A DNA stretch of 64,000 nucleotides from Rhyacophila brunnea (GCA_022495005.1 JAGYXB010001356.1:124001-188000), one strand, 5' to 3'; positions 22,960 to 34,589 are shown, numbered from the stretch's first letter. Numbers and translations: made by a program. The notes: generated from the sequence alone by a model not told the origin.

Positions 22960-23683
22960 CAGTGGCGAAGACTCCGTACTAGGCGATTATTTGAAGCCTA
23001 CCTTCTTCAGAAAAATATTTTTTAATTGCGTATTGACTTATTTATATAATCACTTGATTATAATATATTCTATAAAATAATTTATTTTGCCAACGAGAGA
23101 TGCCGTATGTGCAGGAATGTATTACACAGATAATTATTACAAAACAATTTGCAAAGGTTTTAAAAACTATACCACAGCGCACCATCTGTCTTGACGTAAG
23201 TAAAGGTCGGATAATGTTTCAAATAATTTTCATTTTTTTTCATATGGACTTATACGTCACGTAGCCCCGCCCAGTCTATCGGATTGTATGGACTAAGCGA
23301 CTAAAGTATGCTCCGATCGCAGAGCCTTAAAACATTTTAGGTCAAACGATATTAGATAATTTAAAAAAATAATTTCTATGTTTAATTGAATATTAATAAA
23401 TATAGACTGTTTAAAAAAATAAAAAGAACTTTTATCTAATGATTTTTGATGTGTATAAGTGTTTTTAAAAAATACGTAATTTAAACTGATCGCTTAATTT
23501 TATGTCAGTGAGTTTTTGAAGTTTCATTAAATTAGTGTGACGTTGTCATTAGTGTGTACCTACCTATTCATTAGTAGTAATATCGTATTATCTTCTTATT
23601 TCTCGTAACTATACCTGACAATTGTGTTCTTTTTATCAGGTCTCCACAGCCTACCTCTTTCCAAAAGTCACCCTTCGCCACTG
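22960..23683. mobile_element. Non-autonomous hAT-like element, copy 1
   Basis: The ends are CAGTGGCGAAG and CTTCGCCACTG, an 11-bp perfect inverted repeat. The flanks TTACACAC (22952-22959) and TTACACAA (23684-23691) are an 8-bp target duplication with one change. CAG-start ends and 8-bp duplications fit the hAT superfamily. A second copy, collinear throughout, lies at 58446-59115. The 724-bp interior has no transposase frame. Confidence 0.85.
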
Positions 23684-24811
23684 TTACACAAATACAAGTG
23701 ATTTTATGATAGTGTTGTTTAGAACTTTGAAAAACATTACGAAATCAGAATTCATAAGATTTTTAGGATGGAATTAGATTCGTAGGACCTGAAATATGAA
23801 AAAAAATTATAGCTACTTCAAAGAACACCAAAATTATAAAACATTTATATTAAGCTTTTAATTTATTTTCGATTTTTCAAGAATTTGGAACTAAACTTGT
23901 ATATATAAAATGTATTAGCAATGGAAATATAAAATTGTGGCTTTACAAATTCTAATAACATAATTATCATTTATTGAATGTTTATGTAAAATAAGTAACC
24001 CTCAATCAATTGTTAATATTAGAACATAATAATTTCATATGATTTCAACATAATAATTTCAATAAAATATTGCAACATAATAATTTCATATGATTTCAAC
24101 ATAATATTGCAACGTAATAATTTCACATGATTTCCTTTAAGAATCATTTCAATACTTTGATCTAATCTATACACGATAGTACGATAAATTTAATCATCTT
24201 TCAAATATTAATTATTATCTTTCAAATAATTTTGTTCATTTTAAAGTGATTTATAATTTCTAAGGTAATACAAAATATATAAATTAAATTCGACGTAAAG
24301 TCTTATTTTACAAAAGAATCGCATTGGTGAAAGAGATTTTTCTCCCAAAGTCATTTCAAATTTTCTTTGCAATCCTTACTGCTGCAGTATCGTCTTGTAT
24401 GTATGAATTCGAAAGTTCTTTTCGAGCAACTGAGGAAATTTATGAAAGAAAGTTTTTTCGAAAAATACTGAAGGTTCAATGGAAAAGTTTACATATAGAA
24501 AAATGTATAAATGAAAAAGTTTAATATTTCGTACGGTTTTTATTTTACTTTACACTGAAATCACGTTTGTTTTTAAAGTTTACAACTTTCATTTGCAGGT
24601 GAACGACACACTTATTCTATCACATAATATAATATTTATCTAGAAAAAGTATTTAACTATTTTTAATAAAAATATATATAAAACCAGATAATTGATCAAG
24701 AAGTTGGTGTAGTTTATTATTGTCCTTTATAAACAATTGCTGAATGAACAAAAAAATAGAATTTTTTTCTGAAAATTAAATTTTAATTAAATTATTATAT
24801 TTACTAAACTA
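23684..24811. other. AT-rich stretch, no gene seen
   Basis: Apart from the small tandem repeat at 24022-24145, nothing is supported. Confidence 0.45.
24022..24145 (+). repeat. Imperfect tandem repeat (24-27-bp units)
   Basis: Units beginning AACATAATAATTTC alternate between endings TATGATTTC and AATAAAATATTGC, giving about five units. It is AT-only sequence, probably replication slippage. Confidence 0.75.
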
Positions 24812-24872
24812 TTTCTTTTATTCAATGAATTTCACAAGACTTGAGATTAAATTTGAAAACACCACAGTGTTC
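24812..24872 (-). mobile_element. Tail of SINE family B
   Basis: On the minus strand GTTTTCAAATTTAATCTC, CTTGTGAAATTCATTG and AATAAAAGAAATAGTTT match the 3' end of full B copies (29200-29262, 61380-61445). The tRNA-like head is missing. Confidence 0.55.
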
Positions 24873-24940
24873 CACACGTTGGGATCAACTTCATATAAAC
24901 ACCTCTTTTATTTAAACTGGCTTTATTAGAATATTCTTTC

Positions 24941-25180
24941 TTTCTTTTGACCATGTCCGATCCTAATAGGATCATATGGGCCTCCACAGAGTGGAGGTTT
25001 GTATTAACAGATTTTTATTTTTACGAGAAATGGATGTCAGCCACTTGCTCAACCTATTAGGTCCGTACTCTGACTCATACACGAATTGAAAAACAATTTG
25101 TGTACTTGCCAAACCCAGGATTCGAACCTGGGACCCTCGACACTATAGACCGGCCCTTAAGCCACGCGGTCATCGTGGGT
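24941..25180 (-). mobile_element. tRNA-derived SINE family A, full copy
   Basis: On the minus strand the head is CCCACGATGACCGCGTGGCT, followed by a B box in CAGGTTCGAATCCTGG. This is a tRNA-like pol III promoter. The body carries TAGGTTGAGCAAGTGGCTGA, CATCCATTTCTCGT and AACCTCCACTCTGTGGAGGC. It ends GATCCTATTAGGATCGGACA before a T/A run. The full length is about 240 bp. Seven related copies lie in the window. Confidence 0.9.
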
Positions 25181-25529
25181 GTATAATTCATATATATTAT
25201 ATTATAATAGATTATATTATTGTTATGTACAATAACTTTTAAGCAGTCTGATTTAATACAGTGATTGAATGCAGTCGATGCTGTCTTCTTTAAGGTTGAT
25301 TTAAAACTAAATTGAAAAGCGATTTTGATTATATATAAAACAAACTTTATCAATATTACGCATGGCATTCGAGACGTTTAGTTTAATAGGAAAAATGGAT
25401 ATCCGTTAAAACAACGAGCGATAAAGATGCATTTCATTCCAGACGTTTAGATTGATAAGAACAATGGTGTGATAAAGCAAATCTTTATCAAATGTATTTC
25501 CATACATTCATTATGCTGCTTAATATTTT

Positions 25530-25771
25530 TTTTTCTTTCGACCATGTCCGATCCTAATAGGATCATATCGGCCTCCATAGAGTAGAGGTTTGTATTGACA
25601 GATTTTGTTTTTTACGAGAAATGGATGTCAGCCACTTTTTCAACCTATTAGGTCTATACCCATACACACACAAATTGAAAAACAATAAGTGTACTTGCCA
25701 GACCCTGGATTCGAACCTGGGACCCACGGCGTTATAGTCGAACGCTGAAGCCGCCCGGCCACCTTGGGCGT
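25530..25771 (-). mobile_element. tRNA-derived SINE family A, full copy
   Basis: Same structure and orientation as the copy 350 bp upstream: head CCAAGGTGGCCGGGCGGCTT, B box GGTTCGAATCC, body with TAGGTTGAAAAAGTGGCTGA, end GATCCTATTAGGATCGGACA. It was inserted separately, since the spacer is unrelated. Confidence 0.9.
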
Positions 25772-25885
25772 TCTATATCTATGGGCTTATTATAATACTT
25801 GATAAGAATACATAGACGCTCAAAAGTGTGGAGCTATAACAACATAATATTTATATTACACACTATAAAAATGTTATTTTTTTAA

Positions 25886-25970
25886 TACGACACCCGACAG
25901 GGCTTGCTACTGTAATCACTGGATTTGCGCCAACATGCTTTAATAATTAAGCTTACACGATTTCATATAA
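25886..25970 (-). mobile_element. SINE family B head
   Basis: On the minus strand it reads GTAAGCTTAATTATTAAAGC, then GCGCAAATCCAGTGATTACA, then GCCCTGTCGGGTGTCGTATT. This is a tRNA-like head. It is the mirror image of the head at 26381-26475, and both flank the inverted-repeat element between them. Confidence 0.6.
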
Positions 25971-26015
25971 TAATTACTAATTTAATTCGTCGTAATTAAG
26001 GGTTACAAATGCAAG

Positions 26016-26358
26016 TTGTACGTATGCAGTTCATCGTGAGACACTTATCCGTGCGCCGCAGTACGTGAAACATGAGTTCGTAAAACATTTTATCAAATGA
26101 CGAGTTCTTCGTTGAACATTTCACCGTGGAATACATTTGTACGTATCTTACAAAATACGGCGATAGTTTGTAAATAGTACTGTTCCAATTAGATCAACCC
26201 TAACCTAACCGAACCTAGTAAAGACATGTTGTAGCAAATGTATACCACGGTGAAATGTTCAACGAAGAACTCGTCATTTGATTAAATGTTACACAAACTC
26301 ATGTTTCACGTACTGCGGCGCACGAATAAGTCTCCTGCGGTGAACTATGTACGTACAA
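26016..26358. mobile_element. Long-terminal-inverted-repeat element with telomere-like core
   Basis: Arms 26016-26140 and 26235-26358 are inverted copies of about 125 bp at high identity; both contain GCGCCGCAGTACGTGAAACA and GACGAGTTCTTCGTTGAACA or their complements. The short centre holds AACCCTAACCTAACC (26196-26210), which contains CCTAA units as in insect telomeres. It is non-coding. The flanking SINE heads make the larger 25886-26475 block roughly palindromic. Confidence 0.85.
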
Positions 26359-26380
26359 ATTTCCGGATATGATAATTAAG

Positions 26381-26475
26381 TAGGATGTCCGTAATTTAAT
26401 TGGTAAAGCACACTAGCGTGAATCCAGTGATTATAGGTTCAAGTCCCGTTGGGCTTCATATTGTTTAATATTCTG
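26381..26475 (+). mobile_element. SINE family B head
   Basis: TAGGATGTCCGTAATTTAAT is followed by GGTAAAGCACACTAGCGTG, then B-box-like GGTTCAAGTCC and CGTTGGGCTTCATATTG. It is a tRNA-like pol III head. The body beyond 26475 is too eroded to delimit. Confidence 0.7.
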
Positions 26476-27533
26476 AATTATTAGAGCATACTCAGTAACA
26501 TCAAAAAAGTTACCGTCTTCAATAATAATGAGGTTATATTATTTATTAACACATTTTTTACATAAATTATCTATTATTACACACTGATAAAATCATGTTT
26601 TTTTGACCAGCTTTAATATTTGTATTCATTCAAAGAAAGCCTTTTTACTCACTCTAGAGTCTAGACCAACGTAGGTGCTCGAAAAATCCTAAAAAAATAT
26701 ACTTAATGTGACTTGAACCCAAATCTACTACAAGCTTTTCATCCGAATTGTGATGAATGTGAAAATTCGGGTTAATTTGTTTGTATAGAATTTTTTGAGA
26801 TCTAAATGCGAATTAGTTATTATAGTTTTACACGAATATACGATTCAAATAATACCGTTTACTCGTAAAATAATTGTATTATATTTTTATTTTTTTTACT
26901 ATAAATATTTCACGACCTATCATACCATAATGTATATTTTCCATCATCTACCAACTTTGATTTTTGAACGCAACTGTTGCAATCGATTCTTATGATATTT
27001 AAAAGGGGTCTTGAAACAGTTCGAACTAGTCATTAGTTATACCAAATTCTTAAAAATATTCAGATTTTTCACAAATCGGGTATAAAATATTAGGCATGAC
27101 AACACCCATAAAACTAGCATTAAAGAAGTCCTTAGCATAACCACACAAGCATATACGTACTCGTACGTGTTCCTACTCAACAAAATGAAGGTCACTACTA
27201 TGCTTAATAATATGTTTTTAGTTACATACGAGCCGTTCAACGTCTGTGTACTTCCCGTAATCATATGTGTCGCTAGATTTCAAAATCAGCCAAGTCCGTA
27301 ATAGATGAATAGTAGAAAAACACCTTTTTGTTTTCTCAAATACACAGTTACAAGGGTGAAAGTTTATATTATTTAGAGTCTAGTCAGTCTAGCATATTTC
27401 AAATTAATAAATTTCACGTTTTGATAATGCAGAAATGTTAGAAAGCAGTAGTTCTTCAGCAATTCACAAAAAAGTAAAAAAATACCTAAAGGTGGACTTA
27501 GCTTATTTTGAAATGTAGTGACACATATAAGCG
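26476..27533. other. AT-rich stretch, no gene seen
   Basis: No gene or repeat end could be supported. Confidence 0.45.
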
Positions 27534-27720
27534 TGTGAAACATGGACCCTAAGTAAAAGAAAGATCCAGAAACTTGGAGTAGCACAGCGTGGCATGGAGA
27601 GGTGCATGCTGGACATTACGTGAAAAGACTAAGAGCAGATTAATTGGATAATAAAACAGACAAGGGTTTACGATGTAATAGAGTTCAACCGGCAATCCTC
27701 AAATGGAAATAGGCTGAACA
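27534..27720 (+). pseudogene. RTE-type LINE fragment
   Basis: The frame gives CETWTLSKRKIQKLGVAQRG, then MERCMLDIT, a stop, and after it KQTRVYDVIEF. The sequence GVAQRGMERCMLDIT is nearly identical to VAQRGTERCMLGIT at 53590-53609. This is the region after the reverse transcriptase thumb. Two stop codons are present. It ends before the WYPKGT and GRP blocks, so both sides are truncated. Confidence 0.8.
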
Positions 27721-29076
27721 CCAATTCCAAATGCATCCCATTATAATCAAGTAAGACGTGTTAACTGTGTTACTCAACGATATTTTGACAACTCTTGATT
27801 ATCACGGTCATGGGCGGCCGTGTTAAAAAAATATAATTACCATTATTATTGATATTTGTCATTATTTTTATTTTTATTTCGGAAAAAAAGAATAGCTCTG
27901 AAGGAATGTATTTCAGGTGACTATTCAATTATTCTTTCATTTAAAATCACACGAAGTATTATTTTTATTACATATTCCCCAGGACTAATAACAGCATTAC
28001 TGTCTCAAGTTTATATAGCTGTCTCAAGTAAAGGCGTTGTATTTCAAGAAATGGAAGCCCTGTTTTCTCAATTCATGTTTTTATTTTACTAGAGCGAGGA
28101 TTTAGAAAGACGCTACTTTATATCAATAGTAATGAAGTAATCATTTTAATGTATTAAATATTTTTATATACAGGGATTATAAAATTTTAAATTGCGTCAT
28201 AATATTATAATAATATATTACGTATTCCTGAATATACAAGTAGGTAGCTAAAACAATCTGCGATTTTATCACAGAATAAATATTATAATATACCGCCGGT
28301 GAAAATATCCGCGCAAAATATTTTATGCCTTCCTTCACCCAATCTGGTGAAAGTATGGACTTTTAAATTTAAAATTCCACGTGAAAAGATGAAATCATAA
28401 AAAAGCTCACTTAAGAATTCTACTATCTCTCTCGAAAGGTATTCTTCCGCCACCCTGATACCGCCCGAGGAGGCGGAATTCTTTTAATAGTTTACTTTTT
28501 ATTATACGGTGCCAAAGTGAAAAGGAAAATGAGTTATGTTAACTTTTTAATGAAAACTTGCCGTGAAAATTGACAGCGCGGAAAATTGGAGTTTTATATT
28601 TTATTGAAATTCGCCGGCATCTTTAAAACAAGTGAAGATTTTTCGCTGTGATTAAAACACGTCATAAATAATAATTTAGGTTCTGAGGATTAAACTAATA
28701 CACTTACAGCAGACGTGACTAAGATGAGTAAATTTAATCATAGTTATAATAATATGCATTCTGACATTCTTTAAATTGGGTATTCATACCAAACGATTAT
28801 TTATTAATATTCGATGATTTTAAGTATTTTTAGTACCTAATTCAGTTGTAAGTTAAGTCAAAACAGTCAAATACAGTTGATAAGTAAATTTAATAATGAC
28901 GACATTAAGTTTATTTTATCAAATTGCGTTGATTTTGACTATTGATGTTTCTATTTTCAATTAAGTTATCAATTGAGTGACCTCATTATTAACCGACGCC
29001 CAGATCACTCAAAATTTGAGTTATAAACAGTGTAAATAGATTAAAAGGTACTAGTTAATTTCATTGTAATTACATT
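27721..29076. other. Unique DNA with a less AT-rich block
   Basis: 28290-28640 has higher G+C, including CGCCGGTGAAAATATCCGCG and an inverted pair TTCCGCC...GGCGGAA (28447-28480). It may be regulatory. No coding signature is seen. The rest is AT-rich. Confidence 0.4.
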
Positions 29077-29262
29077 AGACGCCCGTATATTAATTGCTAA
29101 AGCGCATTCTTGCAAATCCAGTGGTTTCTGGCACAAGTCCCGTTAGGTGTCGTATGTTTTCTGGTAGATATATTATATTTGATACATTTTTAAATTATAT
29201 GTTCAATATAAATAATGTTACATTCACAAATAAGTGTTATTTATTGAATAGTTTAAAAAACG
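29077..29262 (+). mobile_element. SINE family B, full-length copy
   Basis: The tRNA-like head is ACGCCCGTATATTAATTGCT, then AAATCCAGTGGTTTCTGGCA and CAAGTCCCGTTAGGTGTCGT. The body has TTTTCTGGTAGATATATT and GTTCAATATAAATAATGTTA. The end has TTATTTATTGAATAGTTTAA, as in the isolated tails elsewhere. This copy links the head to the shared tail. Confidence 0.75.
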
Positions 29263-29398
29263 GTTTATAGTTTTGGGTGTGAGGTGTGATGAAAAAAAAT
29301 GGTTGGAGGTTGCTTGGAAGAATTGAAGATCGAAAGTTTATTGCTGCGTAAAACAGTATATAGATATATATAGATAATAAATGATAAGAGATGTTAAC

Positions 29399-29496
29399 AG
29401 TCCGAGGCTCGGTGGAAGTGACGCATGAGATAGTGAGATAATGCTTCAGGGTGAGACGTGGCGAGAGAGTGTGCTGGTCCGAGGCTCGGTGGAAGT
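29399..29496 (+). repeat. Short direct repeat
   Basis: GTCCGAGGCTCGGTGGAAGT occurs at 29400-29419 and again at 29477-29496, 77 bp apart. The segment between is GA-rich. Its origin is unknown. Confidence 0.8.
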
Positions 29497-31387
29497 TAGA
29501 TCTATACAGTGTGACACTGACGCTGAATCTGATATAACCCATCAACTACTCGCTATTTATATACAGGAATATTCAGTAAATTGCAAGTCATTGTTGATGT
29601 TATTCACAATTGGGAGAAATTGTTGCAACTTCGAAGCGTTTCGATGACAAAGCCCTAAAAGATCGACCCTCATCAAAGTATGTCACACCTGTAGAGTGTG
29701 CTGATCGTATTGGTTGTGCGATAGTTGAATGGCCCACTGATTTTTGCATTGTCGTAATTACGCTGATAAGACCTGGGGTTGTTAACCGTTACAAAAGGAA
29801 GAAAATTTACATTCAACCTCGTTTAATTCAAAATATCATTGATGCACATATCATAAATTGACCTAAAAATGACAGAAAATTACTTTAAAAAATGTACATT
29901 TGTAAAGGTTTTAAGAGAAAAAAAAAGAATTTACTTGTAGAAAATAAATAATAATTATTCTACATACTTAAATTTCATTTTCAGGCAACTGTATATGAGT
30001 TATCATATGCACATATTAACACTGTCATAATTATTAAGTAAAACTGGTATATTCCAAGAGAGAATTTTCCAGGTTTCCATAAATCCTTATACAAATGCCT
30101 TAAAGAGGTCAAAATTTAATGCCTCCTACATTGCATCGTACCGTTGCGACAGGCAGCCAAGCGTTGAGCTTAATTCAGAGAGGCATCTCATATTTTGAAA
30201 GCTCCTCGCCCATAAAGCAAAAGCTCTCTCTCTCTGTTTCGGTTTAAAGTTTTCAGTAAACAGCCAACAGAGTGGAGCGACAATTCCAGAGCTTTTTGTT
30301 GAGTAACATCAGCGTTGTGTTCTCTTTATAAGTTTTTATTCAATTTAACTTGCAGTGATAAGACAGATTCGTGTCATATTGTTATCGCATTAACCTATTT
30401 TGCAACGGAAATAATATAAGATATAACGGTTTACATTATAATTATACATCCACTTAGGTTTATTATTAATATAGGTAAAGATTTAATTTACATAATATAA
30501 TATATCAACGAATTAAACATTAAATATTAATTATTCAATTGATAACCTACCTTTAGTTTTAATGACTTTTGTTAATTATACGATTAATACCATTGACTGA
30601 GGGTAGAGTGTACGTTTTATAACATTGCACTCTTTTGCAATCTTTACTATACTGATACGCCTCTTTGCCTGATTACTATGCATAAATGTAGATCAAATGA
30701 TATTATTTACTAAACTTGTATTAATATAATATTATAATATACTAATAAATACATATACCTACGGATAATATGTAAATTTTCATTCTAGAGCAGGTGGTTC
30801 TCATGTGAAATTTAACTGTGGCCGTACAATTGACATTGACAGTTTTATGGAAACGTCTGGTGGCCGCATCAAATTTCTCTTGTTCTGATTGAAAAAATTA
30901 AACCTAAATTTTATTTACTAAAAAAAATGATCAATTTATTCCTCAATACTCCTTTTTCCCTATGCGAGCCGCATGGCTGCTTCTAAGTTTACATCTGTCA
31001 ACTGGCTTCGATATTTATTTTCTATGAAGTGCATTACATTAAAATGATCTTAAACAGTATACAGTTTTAGGAAAAATCGACAATATTAATAAAACAATTG
31101 ACTTAATTCTTGGTTAACGTATAACTTCGACCAAAAATTTTCAACTGTGGTATTATTAAAAAGGGTTTTAATTGATTTAATTTAATTTCATTTAAAAATA
31201 ACGAACATTTTACGTTAGCCCAGTTAATTAAATTGAATACTGAAAATGATGTTGGTAGCCGCAGAAAAATCCTCTTATGGCCGCACATGACAACCACTGT
31301 TCTAGAGCCTGAGCTCAAAGTTATGAAGCATATTATACTCTACTAGTACTCGACGGTATTCGAATGTTAATTTATGTTAAATGATTT
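29497..31387. other. Unique DNA, no gene seen
   Basis: 29610-29861 has an 83-codon open frame without recognisable features. 30125-30330 is less AT-rich with AAAGCTCTCTCTCTCTG and may be regulatory. The rest is AT-rich. Confidence 0.4.
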
Positions 31388-31450
31388 CTACTCTGGTTTC
31401 ACCTTTCGGCATCTTCAAGCATTATACACAGCTATCAATGACAAAGTATA
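31388..31450 (-). repeat. Family H fragment, copy 3
   Basis: GGTTTCACCTTTCGGCATCT matches the GGTTTCGCCTTTCGGCATCT arm of the other H copies. Only one arm is recognisable. Confidence 0.55.
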
Positions 31451-32454
31451 ACGGACACAGAATATAAAATAAATCTTTACTGAAAGTTTCTAAAACTGTT
31501 GATCACAAATTCAAATCTAGCATTTAGTTATCTCACATTTTGTGTTTTTCATGTATTTTTAATATTCTACATTAAAAACTTGTTATTTTTACGTCTAGCT
31601 AATGTGCAGCCTCGGTTATTTAAATAAAACCTATTTAGCTACGATATTATAAAATCACATGAACAAAAAAAATATCCCAACTTTCACAGCAGTGTACGAG
31701 AATGTTTTTGATTATCAGATAAATGAATTAATCAATAACGCAATATTCTGATATGTATTTTGTAACCCTTGCTTGTGTGTCAGAACAAGATGATAATTTC
31801 TAGTACCTTTAATATATTTTTTCAATATTTTACTAATATTATGATAATTGAATGACCATACGTTTTACAACTAACGAGTATTGAGTATACATGTATATAT
31901 TTTCAACATTTACGTTTACTTTCTACATTATAAAATTAATAAAATGATTTTACAACTCTAATATTAATAGTAATATTGCGTCAAAAATAAAACAGCTCAG
32001 ATAAGTTAAAACACAAACAGCGATCAATGTTCAAATATGTACGGTGACATTTCAGCCTATCTTTGAGTTTTTTTTTGTTTACTTAATAATACCTTTGGTT
32101 TTTCTAATCTTGTCTTTGTGGTGAATTTGAATGTTGTACTTTTTTAGAAACAGAGGGCTTTTGTTTTAATCCTTCTGGAATACAACCTTAAGAGCTTTTT
32201 AAAGAGAGTACATGCTTTGCTCTCACTTGCAGAAGCTGCGCCCCCTTTCACCCCTGATTTTGACATTTTTCTCCATCTTTTAGAGACTGACAGGCAGTGG
32301 TTCCGGTAGAGATAAAAGCGATACGATTTCGCTTTGAAAATTACGCCTTTATTTACGTGCAATATTGTTTTTATTCAAAATAGGGTTGACAGTCACTGAA
32401 TTTTGAACAACCGGGATTCAGTTTTTCCAATATACTTAATTAAGATTTATATTA
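31451..32454. other. AT-rich stretch, no gene seen
   Basis: No gene could be supported. 32140-32330 is slightly less AT-rich. Confidence 0.4.
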
Positions 32455-32554
32455 ACTATTTTTTTTTTATTCAACGAATAATTCACAAGATTAAAGAATG
32501 TAAAATTCTAATTATTGAAGAAACTTACATAATTTTGAAAACACTTCTGAGAAA

Positions 32555-33136
32555 ATATCGTCACCGTTCAGGCAAAAGTCACCAACCCTGAAAATGGCAG
32601 TTTTGAGTTGAGTATGTCACCCGAAGCGTAAAATTATGTTCTTTAAGATGCAAAACTCACCTCGGTACATTAGTTAGTAAAATTTTGCTTAAATCCGAAT
32701 TATTTGTTTTTCACTAAATGACTTTCGATAAAATCTTAACAAGCAAAAGTCATTATAGGTAAATAGACATTATTGACTCTATAAAAAAAATATCCTTCGT
32801 TATAAATATACAAGCAAAAGTCACTATACTATGGATGGTGAGTTTTACTGATGCTTCTTTTGGCTAACATTGTTCAGATTATTAACAAGCAAAAGTCACC
32901 GAACCATAATTTGAGCTACCTTGCCTCCTTTAAAACCTTCCAGATGTTTTAATTAGCATCAAAAAGTAAAAGTACCTTAAAGAAATTATTAAGAAGACAT
33001 GAGAAAATAATTTAATGTAGATAAAACCTTAAAAACATTAAAATCTGATTTTTCCTGCATTTTCAAACTTTCAAATTGCGATATCTCAAAACTATGTTTT
33101 TAGGGTTGGTGACTTTTGCCTGAACGGTGACGATAT
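32555..33136. mobile_element. 582-bp element with 35-bp perfect inverted termini
   Basis: Bases 32555-32589 and 33102-33136 are exact reverse complements, starting ATATCGTCACCGTTCAGG. The outermost bases could include a TA or ATAT target duplication. Inside, CAAGCAAAAGTCA occurs three times in the same direction (32740, 32811, 32886), echoing CAGGCAAAAGTCA in the terminus. Repeats of this kind often bind the transposase. There is no coding frame. The superfamily is uncertain; a TA duplication would point to Tc1/mariner. Confidence 0.9.
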
Positions 33137-33169
33137 ATTATAACCAATATAAAAAATCTTTTTGAAAAA

Positions 33170-33255
33170 ATTAAGATACCCCACAGGAATCGAACCTGCA
33201 TCTCTCGGATATCGCGCCCATGCACATATAACCACTATGCTAAAGGAGTCATACT
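33170..33255 (-). pseudogene. tRNA-Asp/Glu-like SINE head
   Basis: TTTAGCATAGTGGTTATATG and GGTTCGATTCC are in the order and spacing of a tRNA, similar to tRNA-Asp or tRNA-Glu. It continues into the interrupted SINE body, so it is a SINE promoter and not a tRNA gene. Confidence 0.55.
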
Positions 33256-34589
33256 TAATTGTGACAAATTAACTAATAGCTTTTAATACTCACTTAAGCT
33301 CTTTCCAAGTCGAGCTACTATTGGCGATCGGCTTTTGTATTTTAAATCAAAGTAGGTATTACTTTAATTACTAACCGATGTCAGGGATCACTCCAAGATT
33401 TTTTATTGTAACTTGAACTTGCTAATAATTTTTAAATAACTATTTTTTCATTCAACGAATAATTCACATGATTTAATAATATATTCCTTACTAACAACTT
33501 ATTACTAATTAAAATCAGTATATTGTTAGAGGTATATTAATTTCAATATGCTTAATAATTAGGAATTATAAGTTGGTAGCAACAATTACCATTATGTTTT
33601 GTTTCGTAATACAACGCAGTGAATGCATATATTATAATAATATAAATATTATTTTCTCTAGGGCTAAAGTAGTTTTCGGATTTTTTAACGTGCGGTTAGT
33701 CGTATTAAAATTTACCGTGAGATGTTTATTTATTCTATTTATTTAGAAAAAAAGGAGTATTAGGGCATTACAGCAATTGGCCAATGTGCCAAAAAATATA
33801 ATAAACACAAATTATAGAAAATGTAAATAAACAACATTGTTATCGAATTATTACAGTCTGTAATGCTTTACAAAAAATGCGTATTTTTTCTCCCAATGCT
33901 ATACAGTCATCTTTTTCCGGTAAGACGCTCAGGGTGAAGCGCTGTTCTACAGAAAATGTAACACGTGCAATTTACATGTAACCAGTCTATTCTATCACGA
34001 TATAGTCGGGATTCCGTTAAACCGGGATAGATTTTACCGGGGTTGATAATCCGTACTGCACACACACCGTTGTGGTTTATTCTTCATGTGAGACAAAAAT
34101 CAGATCCGCTTCGTTTAATTCTACATTCTGTACATGACAAGTCTTTTATATCGACTATGACATGCCCACGTGCGTAAAATATTATTTTCATGTGATATCT
34201 CTATATCAGGGATGGCGAACCTAATCTCTAAGTCTGTCAAATTATGAATATTTAAAAATGTCACGTGTCAAATAAGAAAAATTAAAAATGTTTTCACACA
34301 ATGGTTTATTATTTACCAAACTTCTACTACTGAAAAAAGTCCCTTTAAACATAATATGAAATAGAAACAGAATAATAAATATCTGTGAAAACTTAACAAA
34401 TCGACATTTTTCTCGAGTTTATCGTGAATATTTTCACACTTAAATGATAAACATATTGTTTAGAAAATATACACAAACAGTTTATTCAGAAGTTATGACG
34501 TTTACAAGAACGCACGAGTTAACATATTACATCCTTTGACGAGTTAACTCGGCACTGGCACCGACAATTATAATTGTTTTCATTTTTCT
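33256..34589. other. AT-rich stretch with SINE-tail and hAT-end traces
   Basis: 33436-33485 on the minus strand matches the family B tail (GAATTATTCGTTGAATGAAA). At 34207, CAGGGATGGCGAACC resembles a hAT left end, but no matching right end was found. No gene. Confidence 0.4.

Larger units (their letters stand above)
32455..33255 (-). mobile_element. SINE with alternative tRNA-like head, split by a MITE
   Basis: On the minus strand the head (33255-33170) reads ACTCCTTTAGCATAGTGGTT, then GATGCAGGTTCGATTCCTGT and GGGGTATCTTAA: an A box and a B box of a tRNA type different from family B. The tail (32552-32455) reads GAAGTGTTTTCAAAATTAT and ATTATTCGTTGAATAAA, the family B tail. The 582-bp element 32555-33136 sits between them. 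Without it, head, body and tail join in the normal SINE order. Confidence 0.7.

Noticed and set aside
25075..25180. Functional tRNA gene in the SINE A head
   Set aside because: The head is followed by the conserved SINE body in eight copies; it is a SINE promoter.
34207..34275. CAGGGATGGCGAACC as a hAT left end
   Set aside because: No inverted right end was found downstream within 1 kb.
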